The notes below the pieces were generated by a model, which saw only the letters and a program-made list of their open reading frames with translations, searched no databases and was not told the origin of the DNA. This document shows, piece by piece, positions 15,603 to 24,062 of a stretch of DNA of 31,053 nt. The DNA comes from CAYRWR01 sp964428015 (GTDB lineage Bacteria; Spirochaetota; Brevinematia; Brevinematales; CAYRWR01): contig CAYRWR010000042.1 in assembly GCA_964428015.1 (NCBI GenBank), positions 1 through 31,053 of the forward strand, read 5' to 3'. Each line of letters opens with the position of its first letter. Within the stretch, counting starts at the first letter, position 1. The translations under genes were made by a program, and so were the position numbers.

Positions 15603-16916
15603 TTATAATTTATATATTTGGTCAGTAGGTTCTGGATACACATTTCTGAGATCAACTATTAATTTAGCATTCTTTTGTATAAAACCTAAATCAAATACTT
15701 TGTGGTAAGTTGTAAACACAACACAGTCCATGGAGTTTATCATATCCATACTCAAAGCAGTGTTATTTAACCGTTTACCGGTTGGAGTCTTTATTTCAGG
15801 AATATAGGGGTCATGATAATAAACTTCTCCACCTTTTTTGATAATCTCATCAATTATTTTCAATGCAGGTGACTCTCTCTCATCACCTATATCACCTTTA
15901 TAAGCTACTCCCATGAATAATATTTTTGATCCATTCACAGCCTTTTTATGGCGGTTTAGTGCTGAGGTGATCTTTATTGTCATGCGGTGAGGCTGCAGAT
16001 TATCGATATGCCCGGCGGTATGAATCATGGTCAGGTCAAAATCATAATTTTTAGCAATGTATTCCAGATAAAATGGATCCAAAGGGATACAATGACCGCC
16101 TATACCTGGACCCGGGTAGAAAGCCTGAAAGCCATAGGGTTTGGTTTTTGCGGCTTCGATTACTTCCCAGATATTAATATCCATTTTCCCGCATAAAAGT
16201 GCAATTTCATTTATCATAGAAATATTAATCAGTCTGTAGGTATTCTCTAATATTTTAACCATTTCTGCCACCCGGGGTGAACTCACCACTTGGACTGTCT
16301 GTATGGCTTTTTGATACAACAGAAGACCAATCTCTCTGGCTTCTTCCGATAATCCCCCCAGGACCTTAGGGGTATTTTCCGTTTTATAGGTTTTGTTGCC
16401 CGGATCGACCCGTTCCGGAGAATATGCCAGGAAAAAATCCAGTCCGGCTTTTTTACCTGATGTTTTCTCAAGAATAGGCAGCATATAGTTTTCTGTAGTA
16501 GTAGGATAGGTTGTTGATTCCAGGGCAATAAAAACCCCTGTTTTCATATAAGCTCCAATCTCCTCACAGGCGGACTTGATGTAGCTCATATCCGGTTCTT
16601 TAAACTGATCCAGAGGAGTAGGGACGCAGATGAGTACTGCATCACATTCTCTGATTCTGCTGAAATCAGCCGATGCTTCCAGAATTTTACTTTGTACAGT
16701 CTGTTTTAATTCTTCATCATTGACATCAGCTATATAGTTTTCACCGGAATTTACTTTATCTGCTTTAGCCTGTGATTTTTCGAATCCTAGGACCCGGATA
16801 CCTTTTTTGGCAAAAGCGACTGCCAGAGGGAGACCGACATAGCCCAGGCCCATGATCCCAATCACTTCTTTGTTTTGTTTTATTTTTTCTATGAGTTGCG
16901 TAGCTGTATTATTCAT
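15603..16916 (-). CDS. UDP-N-acetylhexosamine 6-dehydrogenase (WbpA/WecC type)
   Basis: A 437-residue UDP-glucose/GDP-mannose dehydrogenase family protein. It has the NAD motif GLGYVGLP (residues 23-30), ICVPTPLD, ESTTYPTTTE, AYSPERVDPG, the substrate region NTYRLINISMINEIA, and the catalytic Cys276 in GIGGHCIPLDP. These enzymes oxidise C6 of a UDP-N-acetylhexosamine to the uronic acid in two NAD-dependent steps. The ATG at 16916 is preferred over one at 16931, because AGGTG sits at good distance from it. A 65-base gap without visible signals separates it from rmlB upstream. With the neighbouring 2-epimerase it can give a ManNAcA-type uronic acid; with WlbA/WlbB homologues a 2,3-diacetamido form. 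Confidence 0.9.
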   Translation of the reverse strand: MNNTATQLIEKIKQNKEVIGIMGLGYVGLPLAVAFAKKGIRVLGFEKSQAKADKVNSGENYIADVNDEELKQTVQSKILEASADFSRIRECDAVLICVPTPLDQFKEPDMSYIKSACEEIGAYMKTGVFIALESTTYPTTTENYMLPILEKTSGKKAGLDFFLAYSPERVDPGNKTYKTENTPKVLGGLSEEAREIGLLLYQKAIQTVQVVSSPRVAEMVKILENTYRLINISMINEIALLCGKMDINIWEVIEAAKTKPYGFQAFYPGPGIGGHCIPLDPFYLEYIAKNYDFDLTMIHTAGHIDNLQPHRMTIKITSALNRHKKAVNGSKILFMGVAYKGDIGDERESPALKIIDEIIKKGGEVYYHDPYIPEIKTPTGKRLNNTALSMDMINSMDCVVFTTYHKVFDLGFIQKNAKLIVDLRNVYPEPTDQIYKL

Positions 16917-16981
16917 ATCATCACCTAACATTTGTATTCATAATAGTTTATCAGATTCTAAGCGGATTATCAACTAATAAA

Positions 16982-18055
16982 TTAATCCCTGTTATTGTAG
17001 TTTTTGTCTATCCAATTCTTATAATCCCCGGAGCGTACATGATTGATCCACTCCGGGTTTTCTAAATACCAGGAGATAGTTTGTTCCAGGCCTTCTTCAA
17101 AAACCACACTTTGTTTCCAGGACAGTTCTGCTTTTATTTTATCACAATTGATAGCATAACGCCGATCATGTCCCAGACGATCCTTGACATAAGTGATCAG
17201 GTCCTGGTAATGGGAAAGCGGCTTGCCGGTCTTCTCCGCCAGGATTGTGCAGATCAGATTGACAATTTCAATGTTTGGACGGTCATTTTCGCCGCCGACA
17301 TTGTATTTTTCACCCAGCTTACCATTTTTCAGGATTTTCAAAACTGCAGTGGCATGATCCCGTACAAATAACCAGTCCCTGACATTGAGTCCGTCCCCAT
17401 ATACCGGTAGCGGCTTTCCTTCCAGAGCATTCAGAATCATAAGAGGGATCAGTTTTTCAGGAAACTGATAAGGACCGTAATTATTGGAACAGTTGCTGAG
17501 TGTAACCGGAAGCCCATAAGTATGCAGGTAAGACATAACTAAATGGTCAGATGAAGCCTTGGAAGCTGAGTAGGGACTGCGAGGGTCGTAAGAGGTGTTT
17601 TCATAAAAATATCCGGTTTCACCCAAAGAGCCGTAGACTTCGTCGGTAGAAATGTGATGAAATAACACATCATCTCTGTTTTTCCAGCTTTGACGGGCAG
17701 CTTCCAACAACTGAAAGGTACCCAGAATATTAGTCTGGATAAATTCAGCCGGTCCCAGTATAGAACGGTCCACATGTGATTCCGCGGCAAAATGTACTAT
17801 GGTATCAATTTCGTATTTTTGGATTATTTGAAATATACGTTCATAGTCACAAATATCCTGCTTTTCGAAAAAATATCTCGAACCGGAATACTGCCGGGAA
17901 ATGTCCTCCAAAGATTCCAGATTTCCCGCGTAAGTCAGTTTATCCAGGTTTATTATTCTGCCCTGAAAGTCCTGATCTCTGAAAAATTCCCGTATAAAAT
18001 TGACACCGATAAAACCAGCGCCACCTGTGACCAGGATATTTTTAAGAAGTCTCAT
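16982..18055 (-). CDS. rfbB: dTDP-glucose 4,6-dehydratase
   Basis: A 357-residue RmlB. It shows GGAGFIG near residue 11, INLDKLTYAGNLESL (hallmark of this enzyme), HFAAESHVDRS, ISTDEVYG with the catalytic Thr-Asp-Glu, YSASKASSDH with Tyr and Lys, SNNYGPYQFPEKLIP and VYGDGLNVRDWL. It converts dTDP-glucose to dTDP-4-keto-6-deoxyglucose using bound NAD. GGGGAAG precedes the ATG. It follows rmlA by 30 bases, but rmlC and rmlD are not in the window, so the end product (rhamnose or another 6-deoxy sugar) is open. Confidence 0.96.
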   Translation of the reverse strand: MRLLKNILVTGGAGFIGVNFIREFFRDQDFQGRIINLDKLTYAGNLESLEDISRQYSGSRYFFEKQDICDYERIFQIIQKYEIDTIVHFAAESHVDRSILGPAEFIQTNILGTFQLLEAARQSWKNRDDVLFHHISTDEVYGSLGETGYFYENTSYDPRSPYSASKASSDHLVMSYLHTYGLPVTLSNCSNNYGPYQFPEKLIPLMILNALEGKPLPVYGDGLNVRDWLFVRDHATAVLKILKNGKLGEKYNVGGENDRPNIEIVNLICTILAEKTGKPLSHYQDLITYVKDRLGHDRRYAINCDKIKAELSWKQSVVFEEGLEQTISWYLENPEWINHVRSGDYKNWIDKNYNNRD

Positions 18056-18085
18056 AGCTTCCCCAATATTTTTGATCTTTCTGAT

Positions 18086-18961
18086 TTATTCAGAATATGT
18101 ATCTAATACAAACTGTAAATATTTTTTATAAGAGTTGCCCGGCAGATTGTTTATAATCCTCTGATACTGCTCGAGGTTGATGAATTTCATCCTAAGGGCA
18201 ATTTCTTCAATACAACTGATCTTCAAACCCTGACGTTTCTCTATGGTTTCAATGAAATTTGCGGCCTGCAGCATACTGTCATGTGTGCCTGTATCCAGCC
18301 AGGCAAAACCCCGTCCAAAAAGCTCCACCTGGAGCTGACTTTGTGCCAGGTATTCATTCAGAACTGAGGTGATTTCATATTCTCCCCGGGGAGATTTTTT
18401 AATTTGCTCTGCAATCTCAACCACCCGATTGTCAAAGAAATATAAACCCGGTATAGCGTAATTGGATTTGGGATTAACCGGTTTTTCTTCAATAGATCGT
18501 ACATTCATCTCTTTATCAAATTCAACTACTCCATATTCTGAAGGATCACTTACCCAGTAGCCGAAAATTTTTGCCCCGCTTTCCAGGGATGCTTTTGATT
18601 GTAATAGTCGTCCAAATCCATAACCATAAAAGATGTTGTCGCCAAGAATGAGGCAAACATTATCATTACCGATAAACTGTTTCCCCAGGGTAAAGGCTTG
18701 AGCCAGTCCTTCCGGTGCAGGCTGAACTTTGTAAGTAATGTTCAGGCCTAACTCTTCCCCTGATCCCAGGAGTCCCTCAATGCGGGGAAGATTTACCGGA
18801 TCTGAAATAATCAGAATCTCCCGGATACCCGAGAGCATAAGAACAGAAAGGGGGTAATAAATCAGAGGTTTGTCATATATAGGTAGAAGTTGTTTACTCA
18901 CCACTTTTGTTAAAGGGTATAATCGAGTACCAAACCCACCCGCCAGTATAATTCCTTTCAT
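18086..18961 (-). CDS. rfbA: Glucose-1-phosphate thymidylyltransferase
   Basis: A 291-residue RmlA, the usual length. It begins MKGIILAGGFGTRLYPLTKVVSKQ, the nucleotide-binding loop of this family (G-x-G-T-R-L and the catalytic Lys region), then LLPIYDKPLIYYPLS, LILGDNIFYG, SIEEKPVNPKSNYAIPGLYFFD, RGEYEITSVL and GRGFAWLDTGTHDSM. It makes dTDP-glucose from glucose-1-phosphate and dTTP in the cytoplasm. AGAGG lies just before the ATG. It is followed by rmlB and preceded by the WlbA-like gene with 11 bases between. Confidence 0.96.
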   Translation of the reverse strand: MKGIILAGGFGTRLYPLTKVVSKQLLPIYDKPLIYYPLSVLMLSGIREILIISDPVNLPRIEGLLGSGEELGLNITYKVQPAPEGLAQAFTLGKQFIGNDNVCLILGDNIFYGYGFGRLLQSKASLESGAKIFGYWVSDPSEYGVVEFDKEMNVRSIEEKPVNPKSNYAIPGLYFFDNRVVEIAEQIKKSPRGEYEITSVLNEYLAQSQLQVELFGRGFAWLDTGTHDSMLQAANFIETIEKRQGLKISCIEEIALRMKFINLEQYQRIINNLPGNSYKKYLQFVLDTYSE

Positions 18962-18972
18962 AATACCTCTTT

Positions 18973-20067
18973 TTATTTAAATGTATGTGTCATTTGCATA
19001 GTATCAAAGTCCACCGGCATCTGAACCGGCTGCCCGGTTTTCATAGACTGGTAGATCGCTAAAATTATCTCCAGAGCTTTCTTTCCTTTCTCCCCACTGA
19101 TAAAAGGCTCCCGGCCTTCATCCAGGGCCATAATAAAATCATGGTAGAGAGGCGTGTGCCCAAACCCATATACTGTAGGTGGATTTTTTACATCCTGTGA
19201 CAGCATTTTTTCTTCAGGGTCACCTTTTTCAGCACTATCCGAAAACCTCCATGTCTCGAGCCGGTTGACTGCCAGGCCTCCGATGACCACACTGCCTCTT
19301 TCCCCAAACAGACTCAGAGTTTCGTTCAGATTTTTGGGATAAATATCTGCGGTACCTTCGATTATCCCCACGGCTCCACTGGAAAATTCCAACATAGCAG
19401 CCCCGAAATCTTCTGCTTCAATGGGCCGAAGAAACCGGCGGGTGACTCCGTGTACTTTGACCACATCTTCTCCCATCAGCCATTGAATCAGGTCGATTCC
19501 ATGGGTGCACTGATTCATCAAAGTACCCCCGTCCAGTGCCCAGGTACCTCTCCAGGGGGCCTGAGAATAGTATTCCCCATTCCTGTTCCATCTGACCTGG
19601 ATCATCCCATGAAGCATCCGCCCGAATCTGCCTGCCTGAAGCGCTTCCCAGGTCTGCTGAACCGGTGTATTAAACCGATTCTGGAAGCATACGGCTAATC
19701 TTTTATTCTGCTTTTTGGCCGTATTAATCATGCGGTCCGCATCCCGGGTGGATAATGCCATTGGTTTTTCTACTATCACATGTGCCCCTGCGTTGAGGGC
19801 ATCTATAGTAATATCCGGATGATAACCGGATTCAGTGGCTATGGCTATAATATCAGGTTTTTGTTCCAGTATTTTTTTATAATCACTGGTGACTGACACT
19901 GCACCTGAGGGTATATCCTTTAGATACAGATCTTTTTTTTCCTGGGCCCGCTCTATTTTAGTATCGCAGACACCGATCAATTCCAATCGCTCTTTATTTG
20001 CCACTATGGCCTCGATATGTTTAAAGGATATCCGGCCGCATCCGATTATAGCTACTTTATACTTCAT
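18973..20067 (-). CDS. Gfo/Idh/MocA dehydrogenase, WlbA/WbpB-like
   Basis: A 364-residue oxidoreductase with an N-terminal Rossmann fold (VAIIGCGRISFKHIEAI), the family EKP motif (VEKPMALS, near residue 100), QNRFNTPVQ and a catalytic region RWNRNGEYYSQAPWRGTWALDGGTLMNQCTHGID. WlbA/WbpB enzymes oxidise C3 of UDP-GlcNAc-uronic acid with NAD before amination. The gene overlaps the WlbB-like acetyltransferase gene by ATGA, the same pair found in Wlb/Wbp clusters, which is the main reason for this call; other Gfo/Idh/MocA sugar dehydrogenases remain possible. The aminotransferase needed between the two steps is not seen in the window. Confidence 0.82.
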   Translation of the reverse strand: MKYKVAIIGCGRISFKHIEAIVANKERLELIGVCDTKIERAQEKKDLYLKDIPSGAVSVTSDYKKILEQKPDIIAIATESGYHPDITIDALNAGAHVIVEKPMALSTRDADRMINTAKKQNKRLAVCFQNRFNTPVQQTWEALQAGRFGRMLHGMIQVRWNRNGEYYSQAPWRGTWALDGGTLMNQCTHGIDLIQWLMGEDVVKVHGVTRRFLRPIEAEDFGAAMLEFSSGAVGIIEGTADIYPKNLNETLSLFGERGSVVIGGLAVNRLETWRFSDSAEKGDPEEKMLSQDVKNPPTVYGFGHTPLYHDFIMALDEGREPFISGEKGKKALEIILAIYQSMKTGQPVQMPVDFDTMQMTHTFK

Positions 20068-20654
20068 TTTCTCACCAATCCTGTCTCTGTTTTCTGATAG
20101 GAATTACCGCAGCTGTCACAGCTTAGTGTATCATTCAGGGTGTTACCGCACTCACACATCCATCCGTGCTGACGGGCCGGATTGCCAAAGACCAAAGCAT
20201 GGTCGGGAACATCCCGGGTGACCACAGACCCCGCACCTATAAAACTGAATCTCCCCAGGGTATTCCCGCATACAATAGTGGCATTGGCGCCGATAGTACT
20301 ACCGGTTTTGACCCGGGTCTCTTTGTATTCGCTTTTTCTCTCAATCAATGCCCGGGGATTTACCACATTGGTAAACACACAGGATGGACCACAAAAAACA
20401 CCATCTTCCAGTATTACTCTATCATATACTGAAACATTATTCTGAATCTTTACATTATTGCCCACTTCCGCTCTGGGGCTAATCACTACATTCTGGCCTA
20501 TCCGGCAGTTTTCCCCGATTTTTGCCCCGGACATAATATGAGAAAAGTGCCAGATGGTTGTACCAGCTCCGATAATCGCATCTGCATCAATATAACTGGA
20601 AACATGTACCTGATAATTACCATTTCCAACTTTTATTTTTTTTACTTCAGACAT
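20064..20654 (-). CDS. Hexapeptide N-acetyltransferase, WlbB/WbpD-like
   Basis: A 196-residue left-handed beta-helix acyltransferase. Hexapeptide repeats run from about residue 22 to 150 (ADAIIGAGTTIWHF, GAKIGENCRIGQNVVI, AEVGNNVKIQNNV, TIGANATIVCGNTLGRFSFIGAGSVVT). The sequence ends with GNPARQHGWMCECG and four cysteines (167, 169, 179, 182) in a CxC...CxxC pattern, a zinc-ribbon-like tail seen in WbpD/WlbB relatives. Known members acetylate the 3-amino group of UDP-2-acetamido-3-amino-glucuronate using acetyl-CoA. GAGG lies just before the ATG. It is the first gene after a 73-base spacer and a change in base composition. Confidence 0.85.
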   Translation of the reverse strand: MSEVKKIKVGNGNYQVHVSSYIDADAIIGAGTTIWHFSHIMSGAKIGENCRIGQNVVISPRAEVGNNVKIQNNVSVYDRVILEDGVFCGPSCVFTNVVNPRALIERKSEYKETRVKTGSTIGANATIVCGNTLGRFSFIGAGSVVTRDVPDHALVFGNPARQHGWMCECGNTLNDTLSCDSCGNSYQKTETGLVRK

Positions 20655-20665
20655 ATAACCTCATT

Positions 20666-20684
20666 AATACTCTCAAAGAGTATT
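20666..20684. other. Perfect 8-bp hairpin in intergenic spacer
   Basis: AATACTCT pairs with AGAGTATT across a 3-base loop within the 73-base spacer between the GT4 gene and the WlbB-like gene. There is no T run on the minus strand directly after it, so it is not a typical terminator. It could be an RNA processing or stabilising hairpin, or the trace of a junction. Confidence 0.35.
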
Positions 20685-20727
20685 TCATATTTCTTCGTAA
20701 TATTAGCTATTACTATAAAAACTTTTA

Positions 20728-22017
20728 TTACCTATGATTATCAATCAAATTCTGATATTTTTCAAACATTCTTTTCCCATAACTAAGATATGAGGCATGT
20801 TTAACTTTTTGGGATATTTCCGTACGGTCAAATTGGTTATATCTTTGCAACATATTTAAAAGCTGTTCTTTAAATTGTTCTATATTAAAAGGATCAAAAA
20901 GATATCCCACTTTTTTATCTACCATTTCAGGAATACCCCCCACTTCACTACCTAACACTGGTAGTCCACAGGCCATGGCCTCAATCAACACGCAAGGCAT
21001 TCCTTCAGCAAAAGATGGTATTATAAAAAAATCCCCGTTTTGCATTTCCAATGCTATATTTTCAAGTGATTTTTTTCCTAAAAATTCAATATTTTTGGAA
21101 ATCCCTAATTTTTGTGCAATATCTTTATACATTTCTAATCCGTTTCCATAGCCAATGACCCTAACTTTAAGTCGATTGCGAAATTCAGGATCAATCAAAG
21201 AAACAGCTTGTAACAAGCCTTTTAGCCCCTTCCTATTATCTGTATTTAAAATTCCGCAAAAAACCGCATTTATAGTTTTAGCCTCTTTATAGGTTTTTGC
21301 ATAGAAAAGAGAACCATCATAAATCGTATGCTCTACCTGCCCATTTTTTGGTTTCAATCCCATAGCAATAAATTGATTCAGTAAATCCTGACTAACACAT
21401 ATAAATATATCTGCAAAATGGGTAATCTTATAATATGCACGATATAGGTATTTTTTCCAACCGGGCACTTTTGATCCATGAACCTTTTGTATATCACTGG
21501 CTACTTCAGTATAAACAAATTTAGCCTTATATTTTTCTGATAATTTTTGTGCTAAAATTGCTGAAGGAAATACAACATACGAATGAAAGACATCAATATT
21601 GGGTGGTAAGGTTCCCTTCATCTTCCTGTAAAATTTGCTGATAATAAAACGATTTCTCAATTGTAAAAAAGGGAAAAATATCTTTTCCTTTAGGTCCAGG
21701 ACATGGAGATCATTAGGCTTCTTCTGATATGTATTTGCTATCACTGAAGAATTATTACCAAATATTTTATTTTTTAACCATTTCATAATTTTTAATTTGG
21801 GTAGCTTTAAGTGATACCTATAAACCTCAAATCCCAGATACTCTTCTTTTTTTATTTGAAAAGAAGAAAAAAATACATTTTCATAAGTAATAAAGGGGTG
21901 TATAAGAATTACTTTTGTAGTAAATTTTTTTATCGCATTCGCGTGTTCCAATACAAAAACTCCATTGACGTTATCTTCAGAGGAAGGCAGCCATGAAGAA
22001 ATAACCGCTACTGTCAT
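20728..22017 (-). CDS. Glycosyltransferase, GT4 family
   Basis: A 429-residue GT-B enzyme. The N-terminal half starts MTVAVISSWLPSSEDNVNGVFV and has DVFHSYVVFPSAILA and FVYTEVASDIQKVHG. The C-terminal half has INAVFCGILNTDNRKGLKGLL, VRVIGYGNGLEMYKDIA, IEFLGKKSLENIA and FFIIPSFAEGMPCVLIEAMACGLPVLGSEVGG, which holds the E-x7-E motif of retaining GT4 enzymes. The start overlaps the upstream epimerase stop by ATGA. It presumably adds one sugar to the lipid-linked repeat unit; specificity unknown. Codon use is strongly AT-rich like all genes to its right. Confidence 0.92.
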   Translation of the reverse strand: MTVAVISSWLPSSEDNVNGVFVLEHANAIKKFTTKVILIHPFITYENVFFSSFQIKKEEYLGFEVYRYHLKLPKLKIMKWLKNKIFGNNSSVIANTYQKKPNDLHVLDLKEKIFFPFLQLRNRFIISKFYRKMKGTLPPNIDVFHSYVVFPSAILAQKLSEKYKAKFVYTEVASDIQKVHGSKVPGWKKYLYRAYYKITHFADIFICVSQDLLNQFIAMGLKPKNGQVEHTIYDGSLFYAKTYKEAKTINAVFCGILNTDNRKGLKGLLQAVSLIDPEFRNRLKVRVIGYGNGLEMYKDIAQKLGISKNIEFLGKKSLENIALEMQNGDFFIIPSFAEGMPCVLIEAMACGLPVLGSEVGGIPEMVDKKVGYLFDPFNIEQFKEQLLNMLQRYNQFDRTEISQKVKHASYLSYGKRMFEKYQNLIDNHR

Positions 22018-22964
22018 TGAACCCCCTTTTCATTCGATAATAACAACCATTGATAATACTCTAAAATACCTGATTTTAGTTCTACTTGTGATGACCAGGA
22101 AATTAATTCCTGAATTTTTTGAATATTCAATATATTTTTCGCGACATCGACTTTTCTTCCTTTTGTATAGTTGATTTTCGATTTTGATCCAGTGATCTCA
22201 ATTATATTTGATAAAACCTGGTTTATACTAAACCCTTTACCTGAACCCACATTCAGGGTTTCATTCCATTTATCAAATTGAATCAGAGTTACTATAGCTT
22301 CAACCAAATCCTGAACATGGATATAATCCCGAATAATTTCACCATCGCCCCATACTTCAAAATTTTGATTTTTCATTGCTTTGTTTACATTAACTGCAAT
22401 TAGTCCTAAATTACTTTCAGGATTTTGACCAATCCCATACACATTGGATGGCCTAATGAGTAAGTAATTTATACCGCTGTGATGGTGGAAAAGTTTAATG
22501 TATTTTTCTATACTTAATTTCATCCACCCATAAACATTCAATGGATTACAATCATGTGTTTCAGAGTTGACTGCCTGTCCGTTGGCTCCATAAATACTTC
22601 CACCGGATGAAATAAAAACAATTTTATTTACATTTGAAACCTGCATAATATTAAGCAGGTTTATTGTTGAAATTAAATTTTCATTTATTACCTGTTCCAT
22701 ATTGTTCGATTTTGAATTTGGTAAAATGGTACTAACTGTATGATATACACATTCTATTGAATATTGCTCGAATATCTTGGTTAGTAGATCAGTATCATTA
22801 AAAGTTCCAGGAATATAAATAATAAAATCCTGATTGAGATTGAATATTTGATAATTTGGTTCTTTAAGATCCAGTATTATTATTTTCTTTTTCAGGTCTA
22901 TCAATTTTTTCGTAATATGTGAACCAATAAATCCACTACCCCCTAAAATCAGATGATGATTCAT
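22014..22964 (-). CDS. NAD-dependent nucleotide-sugar epimerase/dehydratase
   Basis: About 316 residues, extended SDR fold: GGSGFIG at the N-terminus, IILDLKEPN, FISSGGSIYG, YGWMK with the catalytic Tyr and Lys, RPSNVYGIGQNPESN, and WGDGEIIRDYIHVQDLVEAI. This layout fits GalE-type 4-epimerases and relatives, including the CDP-sugar 2-epimerases, so both a UDP-sugar and a CDP-sugar substrate are possible. Two ATG codons are adjacent (22967 and 22964); AGGA is 7 bases from the second, which I use. The 5' end overlaps the GT2 gene by 29 bases and the 3' end overlaps the GT4 gene by 4. Confidence 0.83.
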   Translation of the reverse strand: MNHHLILGGSGFIGSHITKKLIDLKKKIIILDLKEPNYQIFNLNQDFIIYIPGTFNDTDLLTKIFEQYSIECVYHTVSTILPNSKSNNMEQVINENLISTINLLNIMQVSNVNKIVFISSGGSIYGANGQAVNSETHDCNPLNVYGWMKLSIEKYIKLFHHHSGINYLLIRPSNVYGIGQNPESNLGLIAVNVNKAMKNQNFEVWGDGEIIRDYIHVQDLVEAIVTLIQFDKWNETLNVGSGKGFSINQVLSNIIEITGSKSKINYTKGRKVDVAKNILNIQKIQELISWSSQVELKSGILEYYQWLLLSNEKGVQ

Positions 22965-24036
22965 CATTTAATCCTTTTATCTTAACTTTGGGATATGATT
23001 GTGACTGTACCGAATGAAACCATTGCAGCATACGAGCCGCAAATCTTTTTATTCTAATTTTAATCCTTTTTATCATAGTTGGATGAAATTTTATCATTCT
23101 CGAAAACTGATTTTCCAATTCAATATTATTGAGGCTTTTAATCCATTTTAAAATTTCATTAATGAGTTCAATTCTTTTATTGTGATCCGCCATAATTACT
23201 GCGTTTTCATAGCAAAGGATATAATCCTGCATTTTTTTCTCGAGATATGAATTGTATGCAGTATCCCAAAATGGATCATTTTGGTATTTTAATTGCATAG
23301 TGTTGAAATACATATCCATAACCTGAAAAAACTCACTAATTTCAAATCTTGCATTGTGGTATTTTGTTGTAGCCTGGTTAGGGGTTATCCTATAATACAT
23401 CAAATTTTCATTTATAATTGCCACTTTATACTTTTTTGAAATTCTTAGCCACATTTCCAGATCTACCGCATGTCTGAATTCAGAATTAAAATTCCCAGTT
23501 TCCTTTAATATGGATTTCCTAATCATTACAGAGGGACAAGTAAGAAAGGAATTGGAATTTTTCATTAAGGCCAGGATTAATTCTTTATTATCTATAATAG
23601 GCCGGCCAGTAAGTTCCTCTGGAATTTTTGTTTTGCCGATAATTCTGTTTCGTTCATTTATAAAATAAACCAGTGTAAAAACTAAACCTGTATCCGGATA
23701 TTTAGAATATTGATCAAGCTGTTTTTCTATCATTATTTCACTATACAAATCATCTGCGTGTAAAATATTTACAAAATCTCCTGTGCTTTTTTCCAGGCAC
23801 TTATTCCAATTACCTACCATCCCAATATTTTCACTATTTTGATGCAAAATAATTTGTGGGTATTGTTCCTGCATTTTTTTTACTTTTTGGATTGTATTAT
23901 CAGTCGAACAATTATCGACAACCATTATTTCTAGATTTTTATGCGTCTGTACCAACGCACTTCTCAGGACCATATCGATGTAATGTTCAGAATTAAAAGT
24001 CGGAATACAGATGCTTACCAGCGGCTGTTTATCCAC
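22936..24036 (-). CDS. Glycosyltransferase, GT2 family
   Basis: A 366-residue GT-A enzyme: PLVSICIPTFNSEHYIDMVL at the N-terminus, MVVDNCSTDNTI, NSENIGMVGNWNKCL and the metal-binding NILHADDLY (DxD equivalent near residue 95). The second half has CPSVMIRKSILKETGNFN and HAVDLEMWLRISK, where the catalytic base is usually found, and a basic C-terminal region. The start is GTG at 24036, with AAGGAA upstream. Members invert the configuration at the anomeric carbon and use NDP-sugars on the cytoplasmic face. Coming right after the dideoxyhexose module, it is a candidate for the dideoxyhexosyltransferase, but this is inference from position only. Confidence 0.9.
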   Translation of the reverse strand: MDKQPLVSICIPTFNSEHYIDMVLRSALVQTHKNLEIMVVDNCSTDNTIQKVKKMQEQYPQIILHQNSENIGMVGNWNKCLEKSTGDFVNILHADDLYSEIMIEKQLDQYSKYPDTGLVFTLVYFINERNRIIGKTKIPEELTGRPIIDNKELILALMKNSNSFLTCPSVMIRKSILKETGNFNSEFRHAVDLEMWLRISKKYKVAIINENLMYYRITPNQATTKYHNARFEISEFFQVMDMYFNTMQLKYQNDPFWDTAYNSYLEKKMQDYILCYENAVIMADHNKRIELINEILKWIKSLNNIELENQFSRMIKFHPTMIKRIKIRIKRFAARMLQWFHSVQSQSYPKVKIKGLNDESSSDFRG

Positions 24037-24062
24037 AAAATTTCCTTATCAACGTATATTCT

